The notes: a model not told the origin generated them from the sequence alone. DNA of 22,400 nucleotides from RGIG5952 sp045603485 (GCA_045603485.1 JAZUMF010000127.1:1-22400); one strand, 5' to 3'. Positions 13,842 to 22,246 are shown, counted from the stretch's first letter. Made by a program: numbers and translations.

Positions 13842-14129
13842 ATGTCAGGACAGAACTATGTCAAATGCAGCATTTCAAAGATTATGGAATATCAGAGAAT
13901 GCTCTCGCGCTCACGTACAGATCTTCTTAAGTCTATTGACTTGATGGAGAATGCGATCAAAAAGGTTTCTCAATCATGGCAAGATGATGTGTTTATGTCT
14001 ATCAAAATTCCGCTTCAAAAATCGGATGTCAAACTTCAAAGTGAGCTTGAATCCTTGAAAACCCAAGTGATGAAGAGGCTTGAAGTACAAGAACGTTGGT
14101 TGAGGGAATATAAGAAGACGACTCGATAA
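13842..14129 (+). CDS. WXG100-like small helical protein, 95 aa (second of two)
   Basis: ATG 13842 has an excellent GAAAGGAGAG site and begins 16 bases after its partner. The 95 residues form a helical hairpin: helix about 7-42, the turn KVSQSWQDDVF, then a charged helix 54-93. The pattern W46-x-D-x-x-F51-x-x-I54-K55 is the same as W49..K58 of the preceding protein, at nearly the same position. In type VII systems WXG100 proteins are often encoded as pairs next to the FtsK/SpoIIIE-type ATPase, as here two genes upstream of it. There is no signal peptide. Overall residue identity between the two proteins is low. Confidence 0.65.
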   Translation: MSGQNYVKCSISKIMEYQRMLSRSRTDLLKSIDLMENAIKKVSQSWQDDVFMSIKIPLQKSDVKLQSELESLKTQVMKRLEVQERWLREYKKTTR

Positions 14130-14149
14130 TGATGGAGGAACGAGAGTAG

Positions 14150-14695
14150 ATGAGCATAACGGACAAAATTGTCGCCCTTCGTATTGATGAGGTAAAAGAG
14201 ATGCTACGGCAGGGGCCGCAGACGATTGATGCTGCCGAAAAGCTGCTCAATGATTCCAAGAAAGCGCGCAAGCTGGAATTGGATCAACTCTCGGATGAGA
14301 TTAAAAAGTCAACAGCGATAATTGAGCATCTAGAGAAGCGTAAGCAAGAGGCTGAAAGAAGGAAGACTCAAGCTGAAAATGCTCGTACCATAGCATGGAT
14401 TCAACAACGAAATGCCAAGACTGGATCAAAAGAGGCTGAGGTAGCAAGTGAAGAAGTTGCACGTTGTGAAAAGGCTTATGAGGAAGCCGTAAAGATGTGC
14501 GATCTCATCCAAAAGAGACATGATAAAGAAGTGGAATTCAGGAAGCGACTTAAAGAGGTGGTGAGGTTGGTCCAGACCGATCTAAACCGCCTGAGTACGG
14601 AAGGCGAGGGGGCGATTCGTGAAGCCAGGTCCCGCTATCCAGAATTAACTTTACAGGCCCAGTACAACAAGTTAAGAGAAAAAGAATCATTATGA
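14150..14695 (+). CDS. coiled-coil protein, 181 aa
   Basis: ATG 14150 follows a GGAGG site. The product is nearly all charged helix. Residues about 8-90 form one long coiled coil (LELDQLSDEIKKSTAIIEHLEKRKQEAERRKTQ is the middle), with a break near 88-98 (QQRNAKTGSK), and residues 99-160 run back as a second helix, so it may fold as an antiparallel hairpin of the SMC-arm or PspA type. It has no signal peptide and no Cys-rich or catalytic motif. It lies between the WXG100-like pair and the ATPase and could be a structural or chaperone-like part of the same machine. No specific family is recognised. Confidence 0.7.
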   Translation: MSITDKIVALRIDEVKEMLRQGPQTIDAAEKLLNDSKKARKLELDQLSDEIKKSTAIIEHLEKRKQEAERRKTQAENARTIAWIQQRNAKTGSKEAEVASEEVARCEKAYEEAVKMCDLIQKRHDKEVEFRKRLKEVVRLVQTDLNRLSTEGEGAIREARSRYPELTLQAQYNKLREKESL

Positions 14696-14739
14696 ATGGT
14701 TTGCAGTGCGAGGCCCCATCATTCTAAAAGACTTAAATT

Positions 14740-17700
14740 ATGTTTTCTGAAGCACTCAATTGTTATACAGCATGCTGCAAAAGATATGCGGCCGCCTACC
14801 CAGATGTGGTGGGGGAATCAAATATGCAGCACCTTATGGCAGTTGGCGGATCACTTAGTTCTTTAGGTTCTATTTGTACTTCCGTTGCGAGGAATGCGAA
14901 AGATCGAGCTTCAACGCTGTCTAAAATGCTGGCGGGGCGGGATAAGTCTATTAATGAATTGTTGAAGGACATTGACGCGGAACTTGGTTGTGATGCAAAT
15001 CATGGTTTTTCTCCTGTCATTCCGCCGTCAAGGACTCCGTTTAAAGAGGGAGAAAGTTCCCATGATTACAAGGATCCCGCACCTCGACGTTCTCATATTC
15101 CTATACCACAAAAGGGCTTACCGCCCCGCACCCCATCCTCTCCACCACCTTCAGATCCAAGGGCACCCTCAAAGCCGAGGAACCCGGAATATCGTCCGCA
15201 AGAAAGAGTGCCAATTGAATCTGAAAGGAAACCTTTAAGGACGCCGACTATGCCCGCCCCACAATCCTTGGATAATGTCAGTCTTGCCTTGAGCAAGCAA
15301 TACCGTGAAAATTTTGACCTTTACAAGAATACTGTTGAAAGATTAATAAGATCATGCGATGACATTTTAAATGGCTATAGTGAGATTGACACTGACTTGC
15401 AGGCAATACAATATATTGCACGAGAACTTGATTCAGTGATGCGCCGCCCAATATTGGCAGTTGATGCCATAAACAAGAGGATAGCGACACGCGACGCATT
15501 AGTTAAACGCGTCAAAGAGTTACGGAACAAGCTTGAAACCCTTTCGCGGCGTTTCAGACAGCGTCAATCCCTGCACTGTACGGATGTTGATGTATGTGAA
15601 CTTGACAGTATAATATATCAACATCAGAAGATCTTTGGAAAGAAAGGTTGGTTTGTTAACTTGCGAAATAAACTGGAATCCTTTAAATCTTTCTTGGGAA
15701 GTTCGGACGCTCGCACTGTCGCAGAGCGGCTCGAAAGACTGAATTCGACTTTGGATGGTGTTGCAAACAACCTGAAGGCTGCGGCAATACGCATTAACTC
15801 AGAAATCAATGCAGAAAAGGGTCGGCGCGCCGCAGTTGATGCCGTCAAGGCAAGGCTAACGGTTGCCTTGCGTAATGCACAAGTTCATTATCAACGTATA
15901 GCGCCCAAGAGTAAACTTGTATTTCAGACAACATCCACACAAACTGGTACGCATGTGTCTCCAACTGCGGAAGAACTACGTAAGGATGTGACGACCGCTA
16001 TGACACCTTTGTGGCAGCAACTGTCTGTTGCTTGTCAGCAGATTGACAAGTTGCAGAAGGATATATTGAGATTGTCGCCTTCTGATCTTAATATGACTAA
16101 GGCATTTCCTGCGTATATCATTATTGGAGGTGTACGTATCCAATGCGAAACATCTACTATTGCCGTCCCCATATTGACTACTTTCCCCTTTGCAAAACCA
16201 CGTCTGTTTCGAGATATTGACCAGATTGCCTCGTTCCTTTTACGGTTAATATACGCGATGCCTATAGGCGGTATACGATTGAATATCATTGACCATGCGG
16301 CGGTTGGAGCGCATGGAAGATATTTCAATCAGCTACTTGACGTCAGTGGCGATATTGTTAAGCTCATTACTGTCCAGGATGACATACGTGGGCTGTTGCA
16401 GGAACTTTTAACTTATATGGGAGACCTTGCCAAAACGAAATTTACAGGAGCTGTTACAAGCTGGATGGAATATAACAAAAACAATCCGACGGCACCGTTA
16501 CCCTGTACACTCCTCGTCATATATTCGTTCAAAGGCTGGGAGTACCGCGAGGTTGAACTACTGGAACCCATACTCGAACGTGGTGCGCAATGTGGTGTCT
16601 TTGTTGTAGGCTTATCGGACGGGCTAAGTGGATTGGATGAAAGACTGCGTAAGGGCATAAGGCCTGAGCGGTTCGTCGTGATGCCTCCTGACCTCGGGAG
16701 GAGTGGATTTGCTTACAAGAAACTATCTGCCACTTGGCAGCCTTTGAGCAAATTGTCCCTAGGTCAGTGGGAGAAACTTATGATCTCCTACAAGGATGCC
16801 TATGAGGCCAAGATATCCCGTACTACCCACGCTTTTGCCGACCTCTATTCAGATGTGCCTTTTTGGTCTTGTAATTCCTCGGAAGGTCTGGATGCGATAA
16901 TTGGCTGGGATGCATCAGATGTGCCACTGCATTTCCGTCTTGGCTTTGGAAAGGAGAGCCTGAATCATGCCATCATGTGCGGAAAAACTGGTGGGGGTAA
17001 GACAAACTTACTTCATGCAATAATTCGCTCATTTTGTTTTAGATATTCCCCAGAAGAGTTTGAACTTTACTTGCTAGACTTTAAGGACGGTGTGGGGTTC
17101 AATCCATACGCAGACAAGGGACGCGCATGGTTGCCACATGCGCGCACAATTTCAGTTCACAATGACCCCAATTATGCGGTATCCATGTTTGAGGCAATTG
17201 TGGCCGAGATGGAGAGAAGAAATGGGGAATTCAAATCCGCAGTTGTTGAAGGAATCAAGGATTACAGGCTCAAGACGCGAAAGAAGATGTCGCGGATATT
17301 GATAATAGTTGATGAGGCCAAGGATATGTTCGCGCCTGGGGAATGGGATGAAAAGATATCGAAGTTGGTCCTTCTAATCCTCAGAAAAGGACGTTCTGCC
17401 GGTATACATCTTTTGTTGTCGACGCAATCTACGGCCAGCATTTCAATCCGTGGGTTTAGCGAGATGCTTCAACAACTTGTTGTCCGGTTCGCATTACCAG
17501 GTGACGGAGACGAAGGTGTGCTTAGCAATGTTGATCGTTCGATTGTCCAGTCGATTCGCATACCTCAATGTGTCTTCAACGACAATGGTGGGGCTCCTGA
17601 TTGCAATCGTATCTTTGCGCACCCGCAATTGATAGACAGCGATGCATCGTATATTGAGTACAGACGAAAAATGGAGGATGGAACGACGCGGCTTGGTGGT

Positions 17701-18507
17701 TGGTCGCGGTTCCCCTCTCGCGTATTCGACGGCAGAGCGCTTCCTTTGATGCCGTCCAATGACCGATTCACGTCACTGCTTGCGGAATCGGCTACTCGTA
17801 AGAAGAGATTTGACCTTGTTCTTGGAATTCACAGCGACTTTGCGGGTAATGTCTGTAGGGTTACATTTGAGGATGAAGCGGCAGAAGATCACTTGCTCGT
17901 CGCTTACGAGAAAGATGACCGAAGCGCGGCAAAAGGACTATGGGAAAGCATCCTTAAGAGCCTTGCGGTTTTACCGAATAAAGCAGTCCTTCTCTATGAC
18001 CCCAAGCGCAGTGGGCCACTTCCAATCCGTCTGCCGGGAGGATTTGATGAAGCTAATGCCGATACGGAACGTAGTGAATTGCTTAGGAAGTTGAAAGCAT
18101 TGCAAGATTCGACTGCTGTTCACAAAGTACTGATCGTTGAAAACTTTGACTCCGCACGCTATCTTCATCAGAAAAATTCATCTCCTTTGAGTTGGGGAGA
18201 GGAGGATGTCTCGACCACGGAATCTACCGATACTCTGTTCAAAGCAGCGTTTGAAGATTCGGAGAACATCCCGTTCCATGTCATTTGCTTTACGCGCCGT
18301 GCGCGGTTTGCAATGGAGAAACTTGGCAATGCCATTATGTCCAAGATTTCTAAACGTATCGCGTTCAGTCTGAATGGCGATGACTTGATTGAGCTGATGT
18401 CGCAGGCTCGTGGAATGGATGTTCGTGATAAGGTGTTGTTCTCCGATGAGTCATCACCGGATGGCATTATCGACATTCTTCCCTTCAAGTCAACATTGAA
18501 GGTGTAA
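14740..18507 (+). CDS. FtsK/SpoIIIE-family (EccC-like) ATPase, 1255 aa
   Basis: A large P-loop motor. Residues 1-85 are a helical domain, 88-177 a Pro-rich linker (KGLPPRTPSSPPPSDPRAP), about 184-450 coiled-coil helices. The FtsK/SpoIIIE core lies at about 690-960: Walker A GKTGGGKT (748-755), the LYLLDFKDGVGFNPYA segment, Walker B ILIIVDE (853-859), sensor LLSTQ (892-896), and FNDNGGAPDCNRIF. The C-terminal 220 residues look like a second, degenerate ATPase module: HLLVAYEKDDRSAA (from 1051) where Walker A should be and VLIVENFD (1130-1137) for Walker B. Tandem modules with degenerate later copies are typical of EccC/EssC. There is no transmembrane segment. ATG 14740 lacks a good ribosome site; ATG 14824 (after GGTGGGGGA) is an alternative. 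The substrate, protein or DNA, is not shown by the sequence. Confidence 0.88.
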   Translation: MFSEALNCYTACCKRYAAAYPDVVGESNMQHLMAVGGSLSSLGSICTSVARNAKDRASTLSKMLAGRDKSINELLKDIDAELGCDANHGFSPVIPPSRTPFKEGESSHDYKDPAPRRSHIPIPQKGLPPRTPSSPPPSDPRAPSKPRNPEYRPQERVPIESERKPLRTPTMPAPQSLDNVSLALSKQYRENFDLYKNTVERLIRSCDDILNGYSEIDTDLQAIQYIARELDSVMRRPILAVDAINKRIATRDALVKRVKELRNKLETLSRRFRQRQSLHCTDVDVCELDSIIYQHQKIFGKKGWFVNLRNKLESFKSFLGSSDARTVAERLERLNSTLDGVANNLKAAAIRINSEINAEKGRRAAVDAVKARLTVALRNAQVHYQRIAPKSKLVFQTTSTQTGTHVSPTAEELRKDVTTAMTPLWQQLSVACQQIDKLQKDILRLSPSDLNMTKAFPAYIIIGGVRIQCETSTIAVPILTTFPFAKPRLFRDIDQIASFLLRLIYAMPIGGIRLNIIDHAAVGAHGRYFNQLLDVSGDIVKLITVQDDIRGLLQELLTYMGDLAKTKFTGAVTSWMEYNKNNPTAPLPCTLLVIYSFKGWEYREVELLEPILERGAQCGVFVVGLSDGLSGLDERLRKGIRPERFVVMPPDLGRSGFAYKKLSATWQPLSKLSLGQWEKLMISYKDAYEAKISRTTHAFADLYSDVPFWSCNSSEGLDAIIGWDASDVPLHFRLGFGKESLNHAIMCGKTGGGKTNLLHAIIRSFCFRYSPEEFELYLLDFKDGVGFNPYADKGRAWLPHARTISVHNDPNYAVSMFEAIVAEMERRNGEFKSAVVEGIKDYRLKTRKKMSRILIIVDEAKDMFAPGEWDEKISKLVLLILRKGRSAGIHLLLSTQSTASISIRGFSEMLQQLVVRFALPGDGDEGVLSNVDRSIVQSIRIPQCVFNDNGGAPDCNRIFAHPQLIDSDASYIEYRRKMEDGTTRLGGWSRFPSRVFDGRALPLMPSNDRFTSLLAESATRKKRFDLVLGIHSDFAGNVCRVTFEDEAAEDHLLVAYEKDDRSAAKGLWESILKSLAVLPNKAVLLYDPKRSGPLPIRLPGGFDEANADTERSELLRKLKALQDSTAVHKVLIVENFDSARYLHQKNSSPLSWGEEDVSTTESTDTLFKAAFEDSENIPFHVICFTRRARFAMEKLGNAIMSKISKRIAFSLNGDDLIELMSQARGMDVRDKVLFSDESSPDGIIDILPFKSTLKV

Positions 18508-18518
18508 TGGAGGAAGTC

Positions 18519-19601
18519 ATGAACGAAGGAAATGAATTCTCTTCTTCTGGATCTATGCAGGAAATCGTGAGTGGTATTCAATGGCGATATGAAGTAAAGG
18601 ACGGTCAAGCCATAATTGATAGTGTCTCGGCGCCAGTTGCCATCAGTATCGTGGCGAAGGGAGTAATTGTTGTTCCAGCGAGACTTGGTGGTTACCCTAC
18701 CGGTATAGGCGGCCATGCTTTCTGCCAGTGTAAGCAGTTGAAGGAGGTGCGTATTCCCGCTGAGGTGATGAGCATTGCTCCTAATGCATTTAATGGGTGT
18801 AAAGCACTTCAAAGAATTGAAGTGTCAATTGATAACGTGCGGTACACAAGCCAAGACGGGATTCTCTTGTGCAAGGATAATTCGGATTTGATAGTCTTCC
18901 CTGAAGGTATGATAGATAGCTTTTCATCTTCGGACTCAAATCCCATGTGGAAGGTCCGTGAACGGTTGTTGAAGGTGCTGGGCGAGCGTAAAGAGTCATT
19001 CAAAGCGTGGGCCCAAGACCGTAGTCGTTCTCCTGATGGGAAGGCCGGAGATGATGTATTCTTCTTTGATGGTGTTCTTAGTGTTCTGCCTCACATCACG
19101 ATTCTTGACGGTTTCCGTCTTGCCGCTATGTTACAGTCTGATTTGGGCGCAGCACGTGCGGTATTCATTGCGGTTGGGAATGGGCAATCTCTGCCACTTG
19201 AGGATGTGCTGTGTTTGGATGGAACATCCGCATCATACTGGGAAGCCGCAGTGTTGCTGTTTGAGGCAACGCAGTTTTATTTGTTCTGGCATGCGAATTA
19301 CATGAGGATGGAAATGGTGACAAGCCTTATGTCTTTTTTGAGGGAGTATTGGTTTTGCGGGTATTCTGGTAGACATATTCTCAATGAATTGCTCCAGAAG
19401 TTCTCTAGTCAACTTTGTAGGATGGATTTTAACCCGAAGGTGAGTCCGTGTACGCACGGCTGCGAGGTGTGTTACACGACATTTTCCCCTTTTGCTGGCT
19501 TTGCAAGACATCGTCTAGGAATCAGGAAAAAGGAAGTGGGAATATCCATTTCGGTGAGTATGGAAGAGCGAGTTCCGTACTATTGCTCAATCATGTTCTG
19601 A
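18519..19601 (+). CDS. BspA-type leucine-rich-repeat protein with Cys-rich end, 360 aa
   Basis: ATG 18519 is preferred over ATG 18507 because GGAGG lies 5 bases before it. Residues about 15-105 start with the lead-in common before LRR_5 domains (GIQWRYEVKDGQAIIDSVS), then IVVPARLGGYPTGIGGHAFCQCKQLKEVRIPAEVMSIAPNAFNGCKALQRIEV, about two BspA-type repeats. The rest is not a repeat: a charged linker, a hydrophobic, helical middle with many aromatics (VLLFEATQFYLFWHANY..), and a C-terminal Cys cluster C-T-H-G-C-E-V-C. There is no signal peptide, which is unusual because BspA LRR proteins are normally secreted; export through a non-Sec route or a cytoplasmic role is possible. It directly follows the ATPase. 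Confidence 0.75.
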   Translation: MNEGNEFSSSGSMQEIVSGIQWRYEVKDGQAIIDSVSAPVAISIVAKGVIVVPARLGGYPTGIGGHAFCQCKQLKEVRIPAEVMSIAPNAFNGCKALQRIEVSIDNVRYTSQDGILLCKDNSDLIVFPEGMIDSFSSSDSNPMWKVRERLLKVLGERKESFKAWAQDRSRSPDGKAGDDVFFFDGVLSVLPHITILDGFRLAAMLQSDLGAARAVFIAVGNGQSLPLEDVLCLDGTSASYWEAAVLLFEATQFYLFWHANYMRMEMVTSLMSFLREYWFCGYSGRHILNELLQKFSSQLCRMDFNPKVSPCTHGCEVCYTTFSPFAGFARHRLGIRKKEVGISISVSMEERVPYYCSIMF

Positions 19602-19610
19602 GGAGGTATT

Positions 19611-20513
19611 ATGAGTCTGAACAAATTCGAAGAATACGGTTATTGGGAGCATGCTCACGTCATTAAGGGAGAGTTAAGAACCTGCCCGCGACCTATGCTC
19701 AAATTGCTTCTATTTGATAAAGTGTTCCATAATTTGATTATTGCGCTAGAGCGACTGGAATTGTTCTTGGAAGTTCAACGCCGAGGGGATAATGCTCTAA
19801 AGCTGGCAACCACGGCGATGAATGGTCCGCGTGATTTACATGACGATCTACAGCATCCTCCTTCGATAGAATCTCTGTTGGGAGAGGTGCGGTTGCACTG
19901 TACGGCGCTCTTCATCCAGACGAAGTTCGATGACGAGAAACTGTTCACACAAGTGATGGTGTATTTCATGACCGACTTTCTGGAATGGTATGGTGGTCGT
20001 GGAATGGATATCCCCTATGACGAGGTGGAGCGATACGTTCTGCCCATCCTTGTTTCTATGAGTCGGCAAGTTGGTTCCGTATTTGAAATAATGCGGGTTT
20101 GCGATGACTATGTCGCCTATAGCCGTAAAGATTATTTCAATGATGTAGAGAGGGAAACGGTCGTAAAAAGAGGTTTTATAGCCTTCATCAATGGCAAGGA
20201 CCAACATCGTGGTGGTGAAGAATTGCAGAAATTTGGGATGTTTGGAGAAGAAGTAGAATTTTCTGTGCACAAACGAGGAACTGTTGAGGATGGCTACAAC
20301 CGCTTGATGGATGCCATGCTGAATCTCTATGACACCATCATCCCGGCGAAACGTGTTCGTGACATCCTTTTCACTTATGTCAAGAGTCTGCCAGAATATA
20401 CAGACGAGGCGCTTGAGAAGAAGATTGCATTAAAGGGACAAAATCAAGGCTGTATGCATTCTAAGAAGGACAGTCAATCAGAAGTAGTGATAACAAGTTA
20501 CCCTCAAAAGTAA
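19611..20513 (+). CDS. uncharacterised protein, 300 aa (paralogue A)
   Basis: ATG 19611 has an AGGAGG site. From about residue 36 the protein is clearly homologous to the gene at 21308: both share VFH..IIALERLELFLE, RDLHDD, QTKFDDE.LF, LEWYGGRG..PYDEVE.YVLPI and HKRGTV.DGYNRLMDAMLNLYD. Its first 35 residues are different: MSLNKFE matches the start of the partial gene at 22249, and a CP pair follows. So the N-terminus appears to come from that other gene family. It is helical, with no signal peptide or membrane segment, and has a hydrophilic tail. The family is not recognised. Likely cytoplasmic and linked to the ATPase operon by position. Confidence 0.8.
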   Translation: MSLNKFEEYGYWEHAHVIKGELRTCPRPMLKLLLFDKVFHNLIIALERLELFLEVQRRGDNALKLATTAMNGPRDLHDDLQHPPSIESLLGEVRLHCTALFIQTKFDDEKLFTQVMVYFMTDFLEWYGGRGMDIPYDEVERYVLPILVSMSRQVGSVFEIMRVCDDYVAYSRKDYFNDVERETVVKRGFIAFINGKDQHRGGEELQKFGMFGEEVEFSVHKRGTVEDGYNRLMDAMLNLYDTIIPAKRVRDILFTYVKSLPEYTDEALEKKIALKGQNQGCMHSKKDSQSEVVITSYPQK

Positions 20514-20631
20514 TGTAGTGATGAGTTGTTCTCCTTCATATTCCGCATCTTCTGATTATTATGCCGAATTAGGTACGTTTACTTCCGAAAATCAGTTTTT
20601 TGACAAAACGAATAATTTGTCTAAAAGCTCC

Positions 20632-20661
20632 TTGTGGTGCGCACACACCTTATGGTATAAT
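20632..20661 (+). promoter_or_regulatory. promoter for the downstream gene group
   Basis: TTGTGG (20632-20637), 18 bases, then consensus TATAAT (20656-20661). As in the 12407 promoter, the GCACACACC motif lies in the spacer, so the two promoters look like products of one regulatory scheme. Confidence 0.65.
20636..20649. promoter_or_regulatory. operator-like motif, copy 3
   Basis: GGTGCGCACACACC lies between the -35 and -10 boxes and ends 6 bases before TATAAT, almost the same arrangement as copy 1 at 12411-12424. Including two more bases upstream (GT) it matches copy 2 in all but one of 16 positions. Confidence 0.5.
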
Positions 20662-20793
20662 ATCAAGCAATTTCAACGGCATTGAATTTCTACATCTGCG
20701 TGGAGTGTTCTGCGAATTTCTTCAGACCGTGCAGTCTGGTTCGTGGGCGACGTGGAATAGTGGGACACAACAATCCGGTGAAGGGAGAATGGT

Positions 20794-21264
20794 ATGGCAA
20801 AAATAGAACTTGTGGTTGCTGACCCACAAATGCTCAACAGTGGTGCAAATGCGCAACGTGTCCAGATGACCTATGGCGAAACGGACTCGCCAATAGTAAT
20901 TGATACTGAAACCGCGTTCATTGAATGCGAGGCCCAAAACAAATCTGCTTCAATTAAGGATTGGGTCGTGGACTTCACCACACATAAAATGAAGCTTGCT
21001 AATGATGGCGCAGAGGGGAACTACCAAGAGATTGACCTCGCGTCTGCGATGAGTATGGCCGGTCAGCTTGTTAGAGAGACCGGACGTGCTACACTATTAA
21101 CTTTTTTAGATACTATTGAAAAAGCGTACGGCGATGTAAGGACAGGCGATGGATCGGGTAGCGGCGAGAATTCAAATGATAAGACATCTGGAGAAGATGT
21201 GCCGACGTCTCAAGATTCACCGGAATCGCCTCTGCCGAGTCCAATTAACCCAGAGGAAATATAA
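20794..21264 (+). CDS. uncharacterised protein, 156 aa
   Basis: ATG 20794 with AAGGGAG upstream; first gene after the second promoter. Residues 1-75 are beta-rich (KIELVVADPQMLN; SPIVIDTETAFIECEAQNKSASIKDWVVDFTTHKMKL), residues 82-112 helical (QEIDLASAMSMAGQLVRETG..LLTFLDTIEKAYG), and the last 40 residues are a Ser/Pro/Glu/Asp-rich disordered tail. It has no signal peptide or membrane segment. No family is recognised. It lies between the two paralogues and shares the regulation of this group. Confidence 0.75.
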   Translation: MAKIELVVADPQMLNSGANAQRVQMTYGETDSPIVIDTETAFIECEAQNKSASIKDWVVDFTTHKMKLANDGAEGNYQEIDLASAMSMAGQLVRETGRATLLTFLDTIEKAYGDVRTGDGSGSGENSNDKTSGEDVPTSQDSPESPLPSPINPEEI

Positions 21265-21307
21265 TGGGAGAAGCCCATTTTAATCAACTAAAGAAAGGAA
21301 AGACAGT

Positions 21308-22246
21308 ATGAGTGAACGGGTTTTAACGAGAATACAAGTTCGTATGAAAACCATGGACAACGTGTTCCATACAATGATTATTGCCCTTGAGCGACTGGAA
21401 CTTTTCTTGGAGATTGAACGCAGGGGTACCGATGCCATCGGGTTGCAGGCCACTGGTATACATACTTCGCGAGATCTTCATGACGATGTAGAGAACCCTC
21501 CTAATCGGGAGCTTCTTTTGGGCGAGGTTCTATTGGATTGTCAAGCGTTATACAGTCAAACCAAGTTTGACGATGAAGATTTATTTAAACAAACAATGCA
21601 GTACTTTATGTCTGATTTGCTTGAATGGTATGGTGGCCGAGGCAATAATGTGCCATATGATGAGGTGGAGAAGTATGTCCTTCCTATCATAGTCGCCTTG
21701 AGCCGACAGGTCGAGGTTAAAGATTATGAGAAGGATGTAAAAGGCGAAAAGATGACGCCGCAAAAAAAGATTACGCAAATCAGTTATGAATACGTTGCTA
21801 AATTGCGTGACATAGATGAATATAGTCCAGACGAGAAAGAAGAAGCTGTCATACAAGGTTTCACCGAATTCCTCAAGGCTCAACATGAAGTTGCGAAACA
21901 GATGCAGGCTTTTATAGCATCTGGCGAGGAAGTTGTGTTTACTGAGCACAAGCGGGGGACGGTTACAGATGGCTATAATCGTTTAATGGATGCCATGCTG
22001 AATCTTTATGACTCGACCATACCCGCAAAAATGGTCAGAAACACATTTACAAAATATGTCAAAGGGTTGCCAGAATTCACGGACGAAATGATTGCGAAAG
22101 CAATTCAATCCAGGGAAACAGTGACATCCAAGGAAACGACAACAGAGCAGGATGCTTTTCTTAACGAAAACTCGCCTGCTGATACAGAGGTCAAAGATTC
22201 TCAGCAGAATGTAGAAGAAACTCAAACAGAAAAAGAACAGGAGTAG
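21308..22246 (+). CDS. uncharacterised protein, 312 aa (paralogue B)
   Basis: ATG 21308 with AAAGGA upstream. It is homologous to the 300-aa protein at 19611 across almost the whole length, with the strongest blocks at NVFH..IIALERLELFLE (about 16-32), TKFDDE.LF, LLEWYGGRG..VPYDEVEKYVLPI and EHKRGTVTDGYNRLMDAMLNLYD. Its N-terminus is a short basic segment (MSERVLTRIQVRMKTMD) without the MSLNKFE start of paralogue A. The C-terminal 45 residues are Glu/Gln/Thr-rich and probably disordered, unlike the tail of A. It is helical, soluble, and unrecognised. The two copies could form a heteromer or reflect a duplication of the gene group. Confidence 0.8.
   Translation: MSERVLTRIQVRMKTMDNVFHTMIIALERLELFLEIERRGTDAIGLQATGIHTSRDLHDDVENPPNRELLLGEVLLDCQALYSQTKFDDEDLFKQTMQYFMSDLLEWYGGRGNNVPYDEVEKYVLPIIVALSRQVEVKDYEKDVKGEKMTPQKKITQISYEYVAKLRDIDEYSPDEKEEAVIQGFTEFLKAQHEVAKQMQAFIASGEEVVFTEHKRGTVTDGYNRLMDAMLNLYDSTIPAKMVRNTFTKYVKGLPEFTDEMIAKAIQSRETVTSKETTTEQDAFLNENSPADTEVKDSQQNVEETQTEKEQE

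Larger units (their letters stand above)
20514..20793. other. 280-bp intergenic region with promoter and leader
   Basis: No convincing gene lies here. The first part contains a weak terminator candidate: CTGATT (20552-20557) can pair with AATCAG (20590-20595), followed by six T, but the loop is over 30 bases. The second part holds the 20632-20661 promoter. The predicted leader is about 125 bases, much longer than that of the first operon, with a small hairpin CAGAC/GTCTG at 20723-20738; its role, if any, is unknown. Confidence 0.4.

Noticed and set aside
14692..14727. Eleven-codon ORF (MNGLQCEAPSF) overlapping the coiled-coil gene stop, as a leader peptide
   Set aside because: Too short to distinguish from chance; no attenuator-like hairpins follow it.
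18168..18812. 214-codon antisense frame at the end of the ATPase gene
   Set aside because: Overlaps two well-supported plus-strand genes and their coupled junction; no ribosome site and no protein-like motif.
20552..20601. Intrinsic terminator after the 300-aa gene
   Set aside because: Six-base arms with a loop of over 30 bases; the T-run is there but the stem is too weak for a firm call.
20600..20806. 68-codon frame before the 156-aa gene
   Set aside because: It runs straight through the -35 and -10 boxes and the leader, lacks a ribosome site, and overlaps the next gene out of frame.
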